Part shown: positions 36,867 to 46,352 of the stretch, piece after piece
How positions within the stretch are numbered: position 1 is the first letter of the stretch
Layout: each line of letters opens with the position of its first letter
Assembly: GCF_000060285.1 (NCBI RefSeq)
Contig: NC_008555.1
Coordinates: forward strand, 62,001-126,000
DNA from: Listeria welshimeri serovar 6b str. SLCC5334
Lineage (GTDB): Bacteria; Bacillota; Bacilli; Lactobacillales; Listeriaceae
Direction of reading: 5' to 3'
Length of the DNA stretch: 64,000 nucleotides
The notes under the pieces: model-generated
The model's database searches: none
Seen by the model: only the letters and a program-made list of their open reading frames with translations
Told to the model about the DNA's origin: nothing
Position numbers and translations under genes: made by a program

Positions 36867-37054
36867 ATGGAATTTACATATGAAATTATTGAAATAGATG
36901 CAAAGATGCCTGTAAAATATATAATTCATAATATGCCAGATGCGATTGCGGTGCCTAGACACTGGCATGAGGCACTTGAAATCAGTTATACAATTCATGG
37001 ATTTGTGCAGAATTAGAGGCATTACAGAAATTATTAGATGAATTTATTAAATAA
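36867..37054 (+). pseudogene. AraC-family regulator stub
   Basis: Starts with a good ribosome binding site (AAAGGAG) and ATG at 36867. The first ~45 codons follow the cupin-type ligand-binding domain of AraC regulators (AVPRHWHEALEISYTI). The frame stops at TAG 37014. A different frame then gives ELEALQKLLDEFIK to TAA 37052, which is not AraC-like, so the body of the regulator has been deleted and the stub joined to the end of something else. Probably non-functional. Confidence 0.6.
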
Positions 37055-37080
37055 GTAGCAAGTAATAAAAACTCGCTACA

Positions 37081-38277
37081 TTATTTATCAGATAATAACC
37101 AGTCAACAATATAAATAATAGGAATTCCATCTATTTGAGTTGTTTCATAATATCTACTAGTAATAACGATTTTTTTATTATTATCCTTAATATTTAAAAG
37201 ATTATCTGTTTCATGTGTGTTATTTGGTAATTCATAAGCTACTTGGATATATAATGTTTCGTCTAGCTTTCTAGCAACAAAATCTATTTCTGTACCATTA
37301 AGTTTACCAATATCTACTGTATAGCCTCTACGTAGTAATTCTACATAAACGATATTCTCTAAGCGATTACTATAATTTCCATTTTTTCTGCCAACAGCAT
37401 TTCGTCTTAAACCTGTATCTATTATAAAATATTTTCCGTTAGTTCTCAGATATTCTCGCCCACGAATATCATATTGTCTCGCTCTGTAAAATAAATAACC
37501 GCTCTCTAGTAAATCCAAATAACGATTTACAGTATGGACAGTTGTGTCAACGCCCTCACATTTTTAACGTGTTTACAATTTTCGAAGCATTTACTAATTG
37601 GCCAACATTATCTGCTGAAAATCGAATAATGAATTTTAAAGCGGTAGCATCCTTTACCCTTGCTCTTAATAGAACATCATTTAAAACAATAGTATCAAAA
37701 ATTCCGGATAAGATAGTATCTTTGATAGATTCTTCGGCAATAACAACACTCGGAAATCCCCCGTATTTTTCGTATTCATCGTAAGCGTTGTCTACTTTTC
37801 GAGAATCAGATTCAATACCTTTTACATGTAAAAACTCAGAAAATGAAAATGGATAAATGGGGATTTCGATGTAACGACCACTTAGAAGCGTAGCTATTTC
37901 ACCGGAAAGCATATTAGCGTTTGACCCTGTGATGATAATGTCACTATTGAAGCTCACACGAATACCGTTAACAATGCGCTGCAAACCTGTGACCATTTGG
38001 ATTTCATCAAATAGTAAATAAACCTTTTTATCATCTCTAGGCAGCAATTCGTCTAATTTTTGACGGAATTTTTCTTCTGTTGTTATTGTTCTATACTCAA
38101 AACTTTCGAAATTCATGTATATAATATGATTTTCATGTATCCCTTCTTGTAATAAGTACTCTTTATAAAGCATTAATAAGACTGACTTCCAGAACGACGC
38201 ACCCCTGTAATAACTTTTATAAAATCGGAATCCTTGTATTGAATAAGTTGCTTGAGATAATTAGGTCTTTTAAACAT
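37081..38277 (-). pseudogene. AAA ATPase with DUF4143 domain, two frameshifts
   Basis: Reading from an ATG at 38277, the family's start (FKRPNYLKQLIQYKDSDFIKVITGVRRSG) breaks inside the Walker A (GVRRSGKS expected) near 38187 because one A is missing. The frame continues from 38173 through the Walker B region (KVYLLFDEIQM) and DUF4143-like parts, then breaks again at an A5 run (37561-37565) before GVDTTVHTVNRYLDLLESGYLF, and ends at 37081. Two independent single-base changes suggest a decayed gene; sequencing error at the homopolymer is the alternative. The family is common in mobile DNA; function unclear. Confidence 0.75.
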
Positions 38278-38423
38278 CTACATCTCTCCAGTCTAGTAAT
38301 CTTCTATTTATTGTTAATTCTATAATTATTTGAAGCCAACTACAAATAATAGATAAAATTAAGTTTTTAGGAAGTTTGGTTCTCGTGTTGACGGAGAAAT
38401 TCAACTCGTTTATAAACAACTAA

Positions 38424-38485
38424 AAAAACAGGAATCTTGTATACACCATCTCATAGAATGGTTCTATACAGGGATTCCTGTTTCT
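38424..38485 (-). terminator. Terminator of the ABC exporter operon
   Basis: AAACAGGAATCTTGTATA pairs with TATACAGGGATTCCTGTTT around a ~20-base loop; read on the minus strand the stem is followed by TTTTTTT. Confidence 0.75.
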
Positions 38486-38523
38486 TTGTTTGGAAGATTT
38501 TATTTATATACCAATGTTTTATT

Positions 38524-40305
38524 CTATAAAGCTTGCAACATATCAAACTGTGATTGATATAAATTATAGTAATAGCCATGTTGTGCCATCAGTTCCTCGT
38601 GACTGCCTGCCTCTTGAATTCGACCATTATCAATATAAAAGATGCGGGAACTATTTTTAATTGTTGAAAGACGATGAGCGATAATGAAAGAAGTACGTCC
38701 TTCAAGCAACCGTTCTAGCCCTTCTTGGAGTAAGATTTCAGTTTGTGTATCAATGCTCGAAGTCGCCTCATCAAGAATCAAGATTTTTGGATTAGCCAGA
38801 AGTGCACGGGCAAAAGAAATCAGTTGCCGTTGACCAGCTGAAAGAGTGCTACCCCGCTCTTTGACTTCGGTATAATAACCATCTTTTAATCCGGAAATGA
38901 AATCATGAGCGCGAACGACTTTGGCTGCTGCAATAATTTCTTCTTCCGTGGCATCTAGCTTTCCGTAACGAATATTTTCGATAATCGTTCCGGAGAATAT
39001 AAAGGTATCTTGGAGCATGACGCCCATTTGTGACCTAAGCGATCTAAGCGTGACTTCTTCGACATTTTTTCCATCCACTAAAATTTCTCCAGAATTAATA
39101 TTGTAAAAACGGCTGAGCAAATTAATTATAGTCGTTTTTCCAGCGCCAGTCGGTCCAACAAGCGCAATCGACTCACCCGCATCCACATGAAAATTAATCC
39201 CTTTTAGAATGTCAACGCCTTCCTCATAACGGAAATAAACATCTTTAAAGTCCACATCTCCAACGATTGGTGGCATCTTTTTCGCATTCGGAACGTCTTT
39301 AATATCTGGCTCGACATCCATTGTTTCGAAAATCCGCTCTAAATAAGTAGTTGCGGTAATAAGGGAATTATAAAAGTTACCAATATTAATTACAGGATTC
39401 CAAAAATTCCCAACGTAACCAATGAAAGCGATAAGTGTCCCAGTTGAAACATCCACTCCGTAACCTTTAATTCCAACAAAATAAATCAAGCAAGTTGTCA
39501 TTACGGCAATGTTTTGCACACCAGGCCAAAGTAAGAATTGAATTTTTATTGCTTTCATCCAAGAACGACGATATTCATTACTAACCTCAGTGAAAATCTC
39601 AAAATTTTCTTTTTCCCGTGAAAAACTTTGTGTCACTTTTATTCCTGCAATACTTTCGTGGATATACGCATTCATATTGGATTGTTTATTACTAAGAACC
39701 TGGTACGCTTTCCGCTGCGCTGTTTTAATCACCATCACTATCACAAAAAGAACAGGAATAAGCGCTAAACTATACAGCGTTAAAACTGGGTCAATCATGA
39801 GCATAAAGCCAAGCGTCACAATCACACTTAAAATATCAGAAATCAAATTAATAAGCCCATTAGAAAGTAAATCACTCAGCATATTGATGTAATTAACAAC
39901 CCGAATCAAGATTTTCCCATGTGGTCGACTATCAAAATAAGAAAAAGGAAGTTTCTGCAAATGACTAAAAATGGCAGTACGCATATCTTTTAAAATATCT
40001 TGCCCAATTAACGTAATGGATCTAATGCGGTATCGCATACAAAGTCCAGTCACAACAACAGAAATAATAAAAATAATCGCAATCCAAAATAGTTGTGTCA
40101 TGTTTTTATTTGGAATCGTGTCATCAATCACAACTTTGGTTAAATACGGGCCAATCATCGTTGCCACATTTGCGAGTAAGATAACAAACAGTGTGATATA
40201 GATGGATTTTTGATAAGGTTTTACGTAAACAAGAATACGTTTTAAATGTGCGGCGCTAAATGCTGTTTCCAAGTCTTCATCAATATCAAATTTATTTCTA
40301 GCCAT
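38524..40305 (-). CDS. ABC exporter half-transporter (catalytic subunit)
   Basis: 593 residues. Six-helix ABC exporter membrane domain (~25-320), then nucleotide-binding domain with Walker A GPTGAGKTT (~377), signature LSAGQRQL (a Gly to Ala variant), Walker B ILILDEATSSID with catalytic Glu, and switch His (AHRLST). It overlaps the upstream partner by 8 bases (40298-40305), so the two are co-translated and form a heterodimer. Multidrug or lipid-linked substrate is typical of such pairs; not determined here. Confidence 0.88.
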   Translation of the reverse strand: MARNKFDIDEDLETAFSAAHLKRILVYVKPYQKSIYITLFVILLANVATMIGPYLTKVVIDDTIPNKNMTQLFWIAIIFIISVVVTGLCMRYRIRSITLIGQDILKDMRTAIFSHLQKLPFSYFDSRPHGKILIRVVNYINMLSDLLSNGLINLISDILSVIVTLGFMLMIDPVLTLYSLALIPVLFVIVMVIKTAQRKAYQVLSNKQSNMNAYIHESIAGIKVTQSFSREKENFEIFTEVSNEYRRSWMKAIKIQFLLWPGVQNIAVMTTCLIYFVGIKGYGVDVSTGTLIAFIGYVGNFWNPVINIGNFYNSLITATTYLERIFETMDVEPDIKDVPNAKKMPPIVGDVDFKDVYFRYEEGVDILKGINFHVDAGESIALVGPTGAGKTTIINLLSRFYNINSGEILVDGKNVEEVTLRSLRSQMGVMLQDTFIFSGTIIENIRYGKLDATEEEIIAAAKVVRAHDFISGLKDGYYTEVKERGSTLSAGQRQLISFARALLANPKILILDEATSSIDTQTEILLQEGLERLLEGRTSFIIAHRLSTIKNSSRIFYIDNGRIQEAGSHEELMAQHGYYYNLYQSQFDMLQAL

Positions 40306-42040
40306 TCACATTCGCCTCCGTTCCCAGTTGTTTATTGTAAATATCAAAATAATAACCTTTTTTCGCGAGCAAACTAGCATGTGTACCGCGTTCAATAATT
40401 TCGCCCTGATTTAAAATTAAAATTTCATCAGCTTCTTTAACAGAAGAAATACGGTGCGCGATAATAAAAGTAGTTGTATTTTCAGTAATCTTCTTTAATT
40501 CTCCTTGGATTTTCACTTCGGTTTCCATGTCAACAGCAGAAGTAGTATCATCCAAAATCAAAATAGATGGATTTTTTAAAAGCGCGCGAGCTAGAGATAT
40601 GCGCTGCTTTTGACCACCAGAAAGTCCAACACCACGTTCGCCAACAATAGTATCGTAACTTTCGGGCATTGTTTCAATGAAGTGGTCCGCGTCAGCAATT
40701 CGCGCCATTTTCCTAACATCTTCCATCGTCGCATCCGGTGCGCCGAATGCTATATTTCCTTCAATCGTATCGGAAAACAAGAAAATATCTTGCATTACTG
40801 TAGCGATATGATTTCTAAGTTCTCGCACATGCCATTTTCTCGCGTCGACCCCATCAATTAAAATCTCCCCAGAAGTTGGATCATAAAATCGACAAATCAA
40901 GTTGACTAAGGTCGATTTTCCAGCGCCAGTTTCGCCTAAAATAGCAATTGTCTGACCCGGAGAAGCTTTCAATGAAATATTTTTGAGTACATCGGTATTT
41001 GGATCATCTTCAAAATGAAAGCTAACATTTTTAAACTCAACATGACCTTGAAGCGCTGGTACTGATTTTTCCGCATGGATAGGGATTTTGCCATCAGTCG
41101 CCATCATATCTTGAATTTTAAAGGAAGAAGCAATAAAACGTTGAACATCGTTAATAAGCCAACCACTCATTCGCATTGGGCCATTCAACATCCAAAGAAA
41201 CCCATTAAAAGCAACTAAATCTCCAAGTGTCATTTGTCCTTTTATCACTAAATAACCACCGAAAATAAGCGTGATAACAACAAGTATTCCAGCGAGCGAA
41301 TCAAGCACGGGCAAATAGGCTCTAGAAACATCAGCAGAATCTAAGTTCCGTTTTTTGAAGTCTTCATTATGCTCGTGGAATTTTTCCATTTCAAAATCTT
41401 CGCGCGCAAATGCTTTTACAACGCGATTCCCACTAATGTTCTCTTCTACCATTGAGTTAAGCCGCGAAAAGCTTTCTCGGATTTCATAAAAAACTGGCTG
41501 TGCTTTACTCGACATTTTTATTGTTAAAATAGCAATGAGCGGTGTGATAATAACTAGTGCAAGCGTTAATTTCCAGTCAATTGTAGCCATAATAATAATC
41601 GCAAAATTAAACAAAAACACATTTTCTAAAATATTATAAGATACCCATGAAACAAAATGACGAATCGCATCTGTATCACCAGTCATCCGCGCCATAATAT
41701 CCCCAACACGCGTATTATTGAAAAAGTCAAAATCAAGGGACTGCAATTTCTTATAAAGGTCCTCTCTAATTTTGAAAAGTGAATTTTGTCCAATTCGTTC
41801 GCACATAATCTGATAAGAATAACGACAAATAGTCCGAATAACAGTTGAAATAATCATAATTAAGAGTAGTGGAATAAGTAAATTCGATTTATTTTGATAA
41901 ACAACATCGTCAATCACTTTCCCGCCTAATAATGGATAAATAATACTAATACCAGAAGCAATAAAAATTAAAATAAATGCACCAACCATAAGCAGACGAT
42001 ATTTTCGTACATACTGCCAAATCCATTTCATACTTTCCAT
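40298..42040 (-). CDS. ABC exporter half-transporter (degenerate-site subunit)
   Basis: 580 residues from the ATG at 42040, which has AAAGGATG upstream; an upstream in-frame Met at 42064 overlaps that site. Six membrane helices (~15-300) and an NBD with Walker A GETGAGKST, normal signature LSGGQKQR, but Walker B reads ILILDDTTSAVD: the catalytic Glu is Asp. Together with the LSAGQ signature in its partner, this makes one of the two ATP sites degenerate, as in known heterodimeric exporters such as LmrCD or BmrCD. The first gene of the pair. Confidence 0.88.
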   Translation of the reverse strand: MESMKWIWQYVRKYRLLMVGAFILIFIASGISIIYPLLGGKVIDDVVYQNKSNLLIPLLLIMIISTVIRTICRYSYQIMCERIGQNSLFKIREDLYKKLQSLDFDFFNNTRVGDIMARMTGDTDAIRHFVSWVSYNILENVFLFNFAIIIMATIDWKLTLALVIITPLIAILTIKMSSKAQPVFYEIRESFSRLNSMVEENISGNRVVKAFAREDFEMEKFHEHNEDFKKRNLDSADVSRAYLPVLDSLAGILVVITLIFGGYLVIKGQMTLGDLVAFNGFLWMLNGPMRMSGWLINDVQRFIASSFKIQDMMATDGKIPIHAEKSVPALQGHVEFKNVSFHFEDDPNTDVLKNISLKASPGQTIAILGETGAGKSTLVNLICRFYDPTSGEILIDGVDARKWHVRELRNHIATVMQDIFLFSDTIEGNIAFGAPDATMEDVRKMARIADADHFIETMPESYDTIVGERGVGLSGGQKQRISLARALLKNPSILILDDTTSAVDMETEVKIQGELKKITENTTTFIIAHRISSVKEADEILILNQGEIIERGTHASLLAKKGYYFDIYNKQLGTEANVNG

Positions 42041-42151
42041 TTTTTCACATCCTTTAACTTTCATATATTCATTTAGTTTACACCCCTAATTTCGAAAAAG
42101 AATGGTTTATATTCGCTGGAAGCATGGACAATGTTATATAATTAAAGGATA

Positions 42152-42168
42152 ATTGTAAGCGTTACAAA
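42152..42168 (+). promoter_or_regulatory. cre site upstream of AraC gene
   Basis: TTGTAAGCGTTACAAAT matches the cre consensus completely and lies between a TATAAT (42137-42142) and the ATG at 42183, so CcpA bound here could block transcription of the AraC-type regulator in good carbon sources. Confidence 0.75.
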
Positions 42169-42182
42169 TAGGAGGTGAGAAG

Positions 42183-43016
42183 ATGCTAAAAATAAATACC
42201 ACAACATTCAATCCTCAAATTTTATATGTAGCTAATTGCTATACAAACGAGGTGCGCATCGGTGACAACCACCATCATGACTTTCTAGAAATCTCGATTA
42301 TTTATGATGGTAAAGTTATTTATGATATTGAAGGAGAACGAGTTGAATTAGAAAAAGGCGATATGCTTATTTTTAATCCTGGGGTAAAACATTACGATAT
42401 TACCGAACCGGGCATGACAAATGCTCAACTCCATATTGGTTTTCGTAACTTTACGCTTGAAGGATACTCGCGAAACACTTTTCCATTCAAAAAAGCTTTT
42501 TTACGAAAAAAAGAAGAAGATTCTGCCATTTTATCAATTTCCAAACAGATTATTGAAGAAAAAGATGCAGAAAAACCTGGCTATGACTTGATTTTGAAAG
42601 CTTTTGTCATGCAACTTATTATCCATGTATTGCGAGAGGCGACTCCTGAACAATTGGAAAATAACGGCGTCAAATTGTCTACAGATGAACAACAAAAACA
42701 GTTGCTTGTGAACGAAATTATTCATTATATGGAGAAACATCATACAGAAGATGTATCGCTTTCCACTCTTTCACAAACAATGTACATTAGTCCTGCTTAT
42801 ATTTCTAAAGTATTCAAAGAAGAAACCGGAGAGTCACCCATTAATTATTTAATCAAAATTCGTCTTTCGCGTGCAGAAGAGTTACTCAAAAATAAAAACA
42901 TTACGGTGAAGCAGGCGGCCAATATGGTTGGATATAATGATGCTTATTATTTTAGTAAACTTTTCAAAAAATATTATGGATTCCCACCATCAGAAAATTG
43001 GCGCAAATCGAGTTGA
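42183..43016 (+). CDS. AraC-family transcription regulator
   Basis: 277 residues; GGAGGTGAG ribosome binding site. N-terminal cupin domain (~20-100) with HHHDFLEISII and GDMLIFNPGVKHY, the usual sugar-binding barrel, then a two-HTH AraC domain (~178-275) with SLSTLSQTMYISPAYISKVFKEETGESPINYLIKIRLSRAEELL and NDAYYFSKLFKKYYGFPPSE. Divergent from the ABC exporter and upstream of the esterase gene; likely controls one of them, with catabolite control through the cre site. Confidence 0.88.
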   Translation: MLKINTTTFNPQILYVANCYTNEVRIGDNHHHDFLEISIIYDGKVIYDIEGERVELEKGDMLIFNPGVKHYDITEPGMTNAQLHIGFRNFTLEGYSRNTFPFKKAFLRKKEEDSAILSISKQIIEEKDAEKPGYDLILKAFVMQLIIHVLREATPEQLENNGVKLSTDEQQKQLLVNEIIHYMEKHHTEDVSLSTLSQTMYISPAYISKVFKEETGESPINYLIKIRLSRAEELLKNKNITVKQAANMVGYNDAYYFSKLFKKYYGFPPSENWRKSS

Positions 43017-43055
43017 AGTATAAAATGAGTAAATTTAGAAAGAAGGAAAATAATC

Positions 43056-44174
43056 ATGAATTATAAACAAGCTTTAAACTATTTAAAATCAAATAGCAAC
43101 ATAGAACAAGAAGAAGGAACAGAAGTTATTTTCAAAATGGCAGCGGATACATCTCGAGGGGATTTGGATCCATTTTTGTTAAAAGACCGTGAAAAAGAAC
43201 TGGAAGGAACAAATGCTACGATTGAAAAAATGCCACAAGAAATCAAAATGCCAGATTTTTCAAATTTAGAAGTGGCAACTGCAGCTGCTCTTCAAATGAG
43301 AGCAACTATGGGTAGCGATAATATCGATTTATCTAATGGAGTAACGACCGATCATAAAATAGTTCAAGGTAATTACGGCGATATCCCAGTTCGGATTTAT
43401 CGTCAGGAAGAGACGACGAAATTAGTACCAGCATTGATTTTTTATCATGGTGGTGGCTTTGTTGGTGGAACTCCAACTGTAGTAGAGAACTTTTGTAAAG
43501 GAATCGCAGAAAAATTACCTGCTGTCGTTATTAATGTGGACTATCACTTGGCGCCAGAATTTCCAGCCCCCGCAGCGCCAAAAGATTGTTTCCGAGTACT
43601 TGAGTGGGTAGCGGAAAATAGTGCTGAGCTTGGTGTGGTTGCTTCAAAAATAGGTGTTTCTGGAGATAGTGCAGGCGGAACTTTAGCAGCAGCGGTTAGT
43701 TATATGGATAGAGAGGCGAAGACCAATTACGTTGGATTCCAAGCATTATTATATCCAGCATTAACTTTGATAGATGAAGATAATGAAAAATACCAATGGG
43801 ATATTTCCAAATTTAGCGCATCTGATGACACAATTCCACTTGTTGCACCAGGAATAATTGGAATGAATAGCTCCGTTGAATTATTACGAACTGTCTATGT
43901 GAGAGATGAAAATCCCGCTTCACCAATCTATTCTCCATTATCAGCGGCAGATAAAAGTATTTATCCACCAACGTTGATAGCTAGTGCGGAGTTTGATGCC
44001 CTAAGAGCTTTTGCGGATATTTTTGCAAAAGAGTTACGAACAAGTGGTGTAAAAACGAAAGCGATTGTCTACCAAGGGATGTGTCACGCTTTTATAGATA
44101 AATACGGCATTTTTCCTCAAGCAGAAGATGTAGCAGATGAAATAGTTCAAATGATGAAAGAAGTATTTAAATAA
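43056..44174 (+). CDS. Alpha/beta hydrolase, hormone-sensitive-lipase-type esterase
   Basis: 372 residues. Oxyanion-hole motif HGGGFVGG (~131-138), nucleophile motif GDSAGG (Ser ~204), acidic residue in SAEFDALRAFADIF and His in GMCHAFIDKYGIF near the C-terminus: complete catalytic triad of the HSL (family IV) carboxylesterases. No signal peptide, so cytoplasmic. Starts 40 bases after the AraC regulator, so probably the same transcript. Substrate (short acyl esters) not specified. Confidence 0.88.
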   Translation: MNYKQALNYLKSNSNIEQEEGTEVIFKMAADTSRGDLDPFLLKDREKELEGTNATIEKMPQEIKMPDFSNLEVATAAALQMRATMGSDNIDLSNGVTTDHKIVQGNYGDIPVRIYRQEETTKLVPALIFYHGGGFVGGTPTVVENFCKGIAEKLPAVVINVDYHLAPEFPAPAAPKDCFRVLEWVAENSAELGVVASKIGVSGDSAGGTLAAAVSYMDREAKTNYVGFQALLYPALTLIDEDNEKYQWDISKFSASDDTIPLVAPGIIGMNSSVELLRTVYVRDENPASPIYSPLSAADKSIYPPTLIASAEFDALRAFADIFAKELRTSGVKTKAIVYQGMCHAFIDKYGIFPQAEDVADEIVQMMKEVFK

Positions 44175-44181
44175 CATTTTT

Positions 44182-44213
44182 GCAGGCATTTTTCGGAATG
44201 CCTGTTTTTTATT
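44182..44213 (+). terminator. Terminator of the esterase gene
   Basis: CAGGCATT / AATGCCTG with T6 tail. Confidence 0.85.
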
Positions 44214-44286
44214 GGACTAAATTTTGCGGTTAGTAGTAAAAATGTATTAGAATAGAGAATAGAAACAGGAAGGGATGATAGGATTC

Positions 44287-44985
44287 GTGAAATTCCAACT
44301 TTTTATTCAACCAAAGTTAGATGTTCTTCAAGGTAATATTGTCGAATATGAAGTGCTTTTGCGCGATGATAGTGAAGTTCCTAGATTTCCTTTGTCGGAG
44401 CTAGAGGCTGTGCTTGCAGATGAAAACTTATACTATGTATTTACAGAGTGGTTTTGTCATGCTTTTTTTGAGGTCTTAAATAAATATCCCAATGATCGAT
44501 TTGCGATTAACATAGCACCCCAACAACTTTTTTATATGGAAACTGTTCATTTACTTGATAAATTACGAAGTGAAAGTCATCGAATAACTATAGAAATAAC
44601 CGAAGACATTTTTGATGTTCCGGCCCATAAAAGACATTTGAATGCCAATGACAAAGATGCCTTTATTCTAAATAAAATTAAAGTAATCCATGGACTGGGT
44701 TATCATATTGCAATGGATGACGTGGGTTGTGGGCTGAATAGCTTAGAACGAGTAATGAGCTACCTTCCATATATCACAGAAATTAAATTCTCTTTGCTTC
44801 ATTTCAAAGATATTAATTTAGAAGATTTACTTTTGTTTATTAAAGCATGGGCGAATTTTTCTCAAAAAAACAATCTTGATTTTGTTGTTGAAGGTATTGA
44901 AACAAAAGAAACCATGGCGATATTAGAAAATCACGGTGTTTCCATTTTTCAAGGTTACTTAGTTAATAAGCCATTCCCAGTATGA
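44287..44985 (+). CDS. pdeD: EAL-domain cyclic-di-GMP phosphodiesterase
   Basis: 232 residues as a GTG start at 44287; an ATG at 44275 sits directly on the AGGAAGGG ribosome binding site. The EAL domain fills the protein: YEVLLRD (Glu of the EAL position), FAINIAPQQ, ITIEITED, MDDVGCGLNSL (DDFG variant), EIKFS (Lys) and VVEGIETKE, QGYLV. The metal-binding residues look complete. It hydrolyses c-di-GMP to pGpG in the cytoplasm. By synteny with L. monocytogenes this is the PdeD gene (from memory). Its 3' end overlaps the convergent Crp/Fnr gene by 31 bases. Confidence 0.85.
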   Translation: MKFQLFIQPKLDVLQGNIVEYEVLLRDDSEVPRFPLSELEAVLADENLYYVFTEWFCHAFFEVLNKYPNDRFAINIAPQQLFYMETVHLLDKLRSESHRITIEITEDIFDVPAHKRHLNANDKDAFILNKIKVIHGLGYHIAMDDVGCGLNSLERVMSYLPYITEIKFSLLHFKDINLEDLLLFIKAWANFSQKNNLDFVVEGIETKETMAILENHGVSIFQGYLVNKPFPV

Positions 44986-45650
44986 AAGCTTTCTACTTGT
45001 GCCACTAATTTTTCATAAGAACTTATAATAATCGGTTTTTTTGAAAGAAGTAGTCCACTTGCACGAATGGTTTCAAGTGCTTCTGTAATTCGTGCACGAC
45101 TAGAGCGACAGTAGTCTGCTAAGAAAGTTTGTGTTATATAGTTTGGAAGCTCAATGGGTCCGTCCAATTGCTGAAGACGAAGAATCTCAATGATTTCTAC
45201 TAAAATCCGCGTTACTTTTATTAATGGCGGCTGATTAATGTATTTATAGTTTTTAGCAGTAAATAAGTACCTAACAATAACGTTATCAAGCACCATGTGG
45301 AAAAATTGAGGGTTTGCATATAAATAATTAAGGAAAAACTCCCGATCAATAAGTAAAACTTGCCCATTATTCAAAGCTCTCACTCGATATTCCATGATTT
45401 TGGAAGTAGTATTAGTTTCTAGTAATCCTTCTATTCCAAATATGGTCTTTTCAGAAATCAAAGCATTTATCATCCAGCGTCCTTCAAGCGTAGGTCCTTC
45501 TAAAATAGCTGTTCCGGACAAAATGACACCAACTTGAGGCGTTTTGCTTGAATGCTCTCCAAAAGAGTGAAATATATCTCCTTTTTTAAAAGGGAGTTTA
45601 CTTGAGAAGTCACTTGAAATAATATCTGAAAAATCAGTATCATAAAACAT
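44955..45650 (-). CDS. Crp/Fnr-like transcription regulator
   Basis: 231 residues. N-terminal cNMP-binding-like barrel (~20-125: VGVILSGTAILEGPTLEGRWM...; LIDREFFLNYLY), dimerisation helix, and C-terminal winged helix (~165-215) with FLADYCRSSRARITEALETIRASGLL. Listeria paralogue family with PrfA. Its 3' end overlaps the EAL gene from the opposite strand by 31 bases, so the two may influence each other by antisense transcription. Signal and targets not known. Confidence 0.82.
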   Translation of the reverse strand: MFYDTDFSDIISSDFSSKLPFKKGDIFHSFGEHSSKTPQVGVILSGTAILEGPTLEGRWMINALISEKTIFGIEGLLETNTTSKIMEYRVRALNNGQVLLIDREFFLNYLYANPQFFHMVLDNVIVRYLFTAKNYKYINQPPLIKVTRILVEIIEILRLQQLDGPIELPNYITQTFLADYCRSSRARITEALETIRASGLLLSKKPIIISSYEKLVAQVESFHTGNGLLTK

Positions 45651-45863
45651 AATCTCAACTCCTATACTAATAAATATTGGTTGTTATGTAACTTTACTTC
45701 GAAATGAACTAAAAAGATACCGATTTTAACCAATTTATGTGCAAAATTCAAACAATAGACACATTTTAGTAATATTTTAGACACTTTTTCGCCATAATAC
45801 AAATTTTAAAATAGTGTATACTTTTTGCGGCTTTGTGCATTGTATATTTAAGGAGGGGGATAA

Positions 45864-46352
45864 TTGTTACTTTCGGATGAACAAATCATACAAGTTACAA
45901 AGCAGATGTACGTTTATTTAATAAGACAGGGAGTTAGGGCCGAAGTAGCAAAAGACCTTGCGCAAGATGCTATTATTAAAGCTTGGCGTTACGAGAAAGA
46001 AATCCCTCTTGAAAAACAAAAAGCCTTTATCTTTAAAATCGTAACGAATGAATTCTATCAGTATTACCGAAAACACAAAAGAGAAATCATTACAGAAGAC
46101 TTTAGCCACCTAATCCATTCCGGAGAATTGACGGATAATTTATTAATACAGCAAGAACAAAGCACAGAAATCATAAACACGATGAAAAATCTAAATGAAA
46201 ATCATCAAAAATTATTAATGATGAAATATGATATCGGCATGAGTTATCAGGAAATTGCAGAGTATTTGGATACAACTCCATCTAACGTGAAGACCTATTT
46301 ATCAAGAGCTAGAAGTGCCTTTAAGAAAATCTGGGGGGATTTTAATGAGTAA
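45864..46352 (+). CDS. ECF-type RNA polymerase sigma factor
   Basis: 162 residues from a TTG at 45864, supported by AAGGAGGGGG 4 bases upstream. Sigma region 2 (~15-75: AEVAKDLAQDAIIKAWRYEKE, AFIFKIVTNEFYQYYRKHKRE) and region 4 (~105-160: NHQKLLMMKYDIGMSYQEIAEYLDTTPSNVKTYLSRARSAFKK) are complete, with no region 3, so it belongs to the extracytoplasmic-function group. It overlaps the next gene by ATGAGTAA, which encodes its likely anti-sigma factor. Signal unknown. Confidence 0.88.
   Translation: MLLSDEQIIQVTKQMYVYLIRQGVRAEVAKDLAQDAIIKAWRYEKEIPLEKQKAFIFKIVTNEFYQYYRKHKREIITEDFSHLIHSGELTDNLLIQQEQSTEIINTMKNLNENHQKLLMMKYDIGMSYQEIAEYLDTTPSNVKTYLSRARSAFKKIWGDFNE

Noticed and set aside
45500-45863. 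ECF-type autoregulatory promoter before the sigma gene
   Set aside because: No AAC/CGTC-type pair could be placed with confidence.
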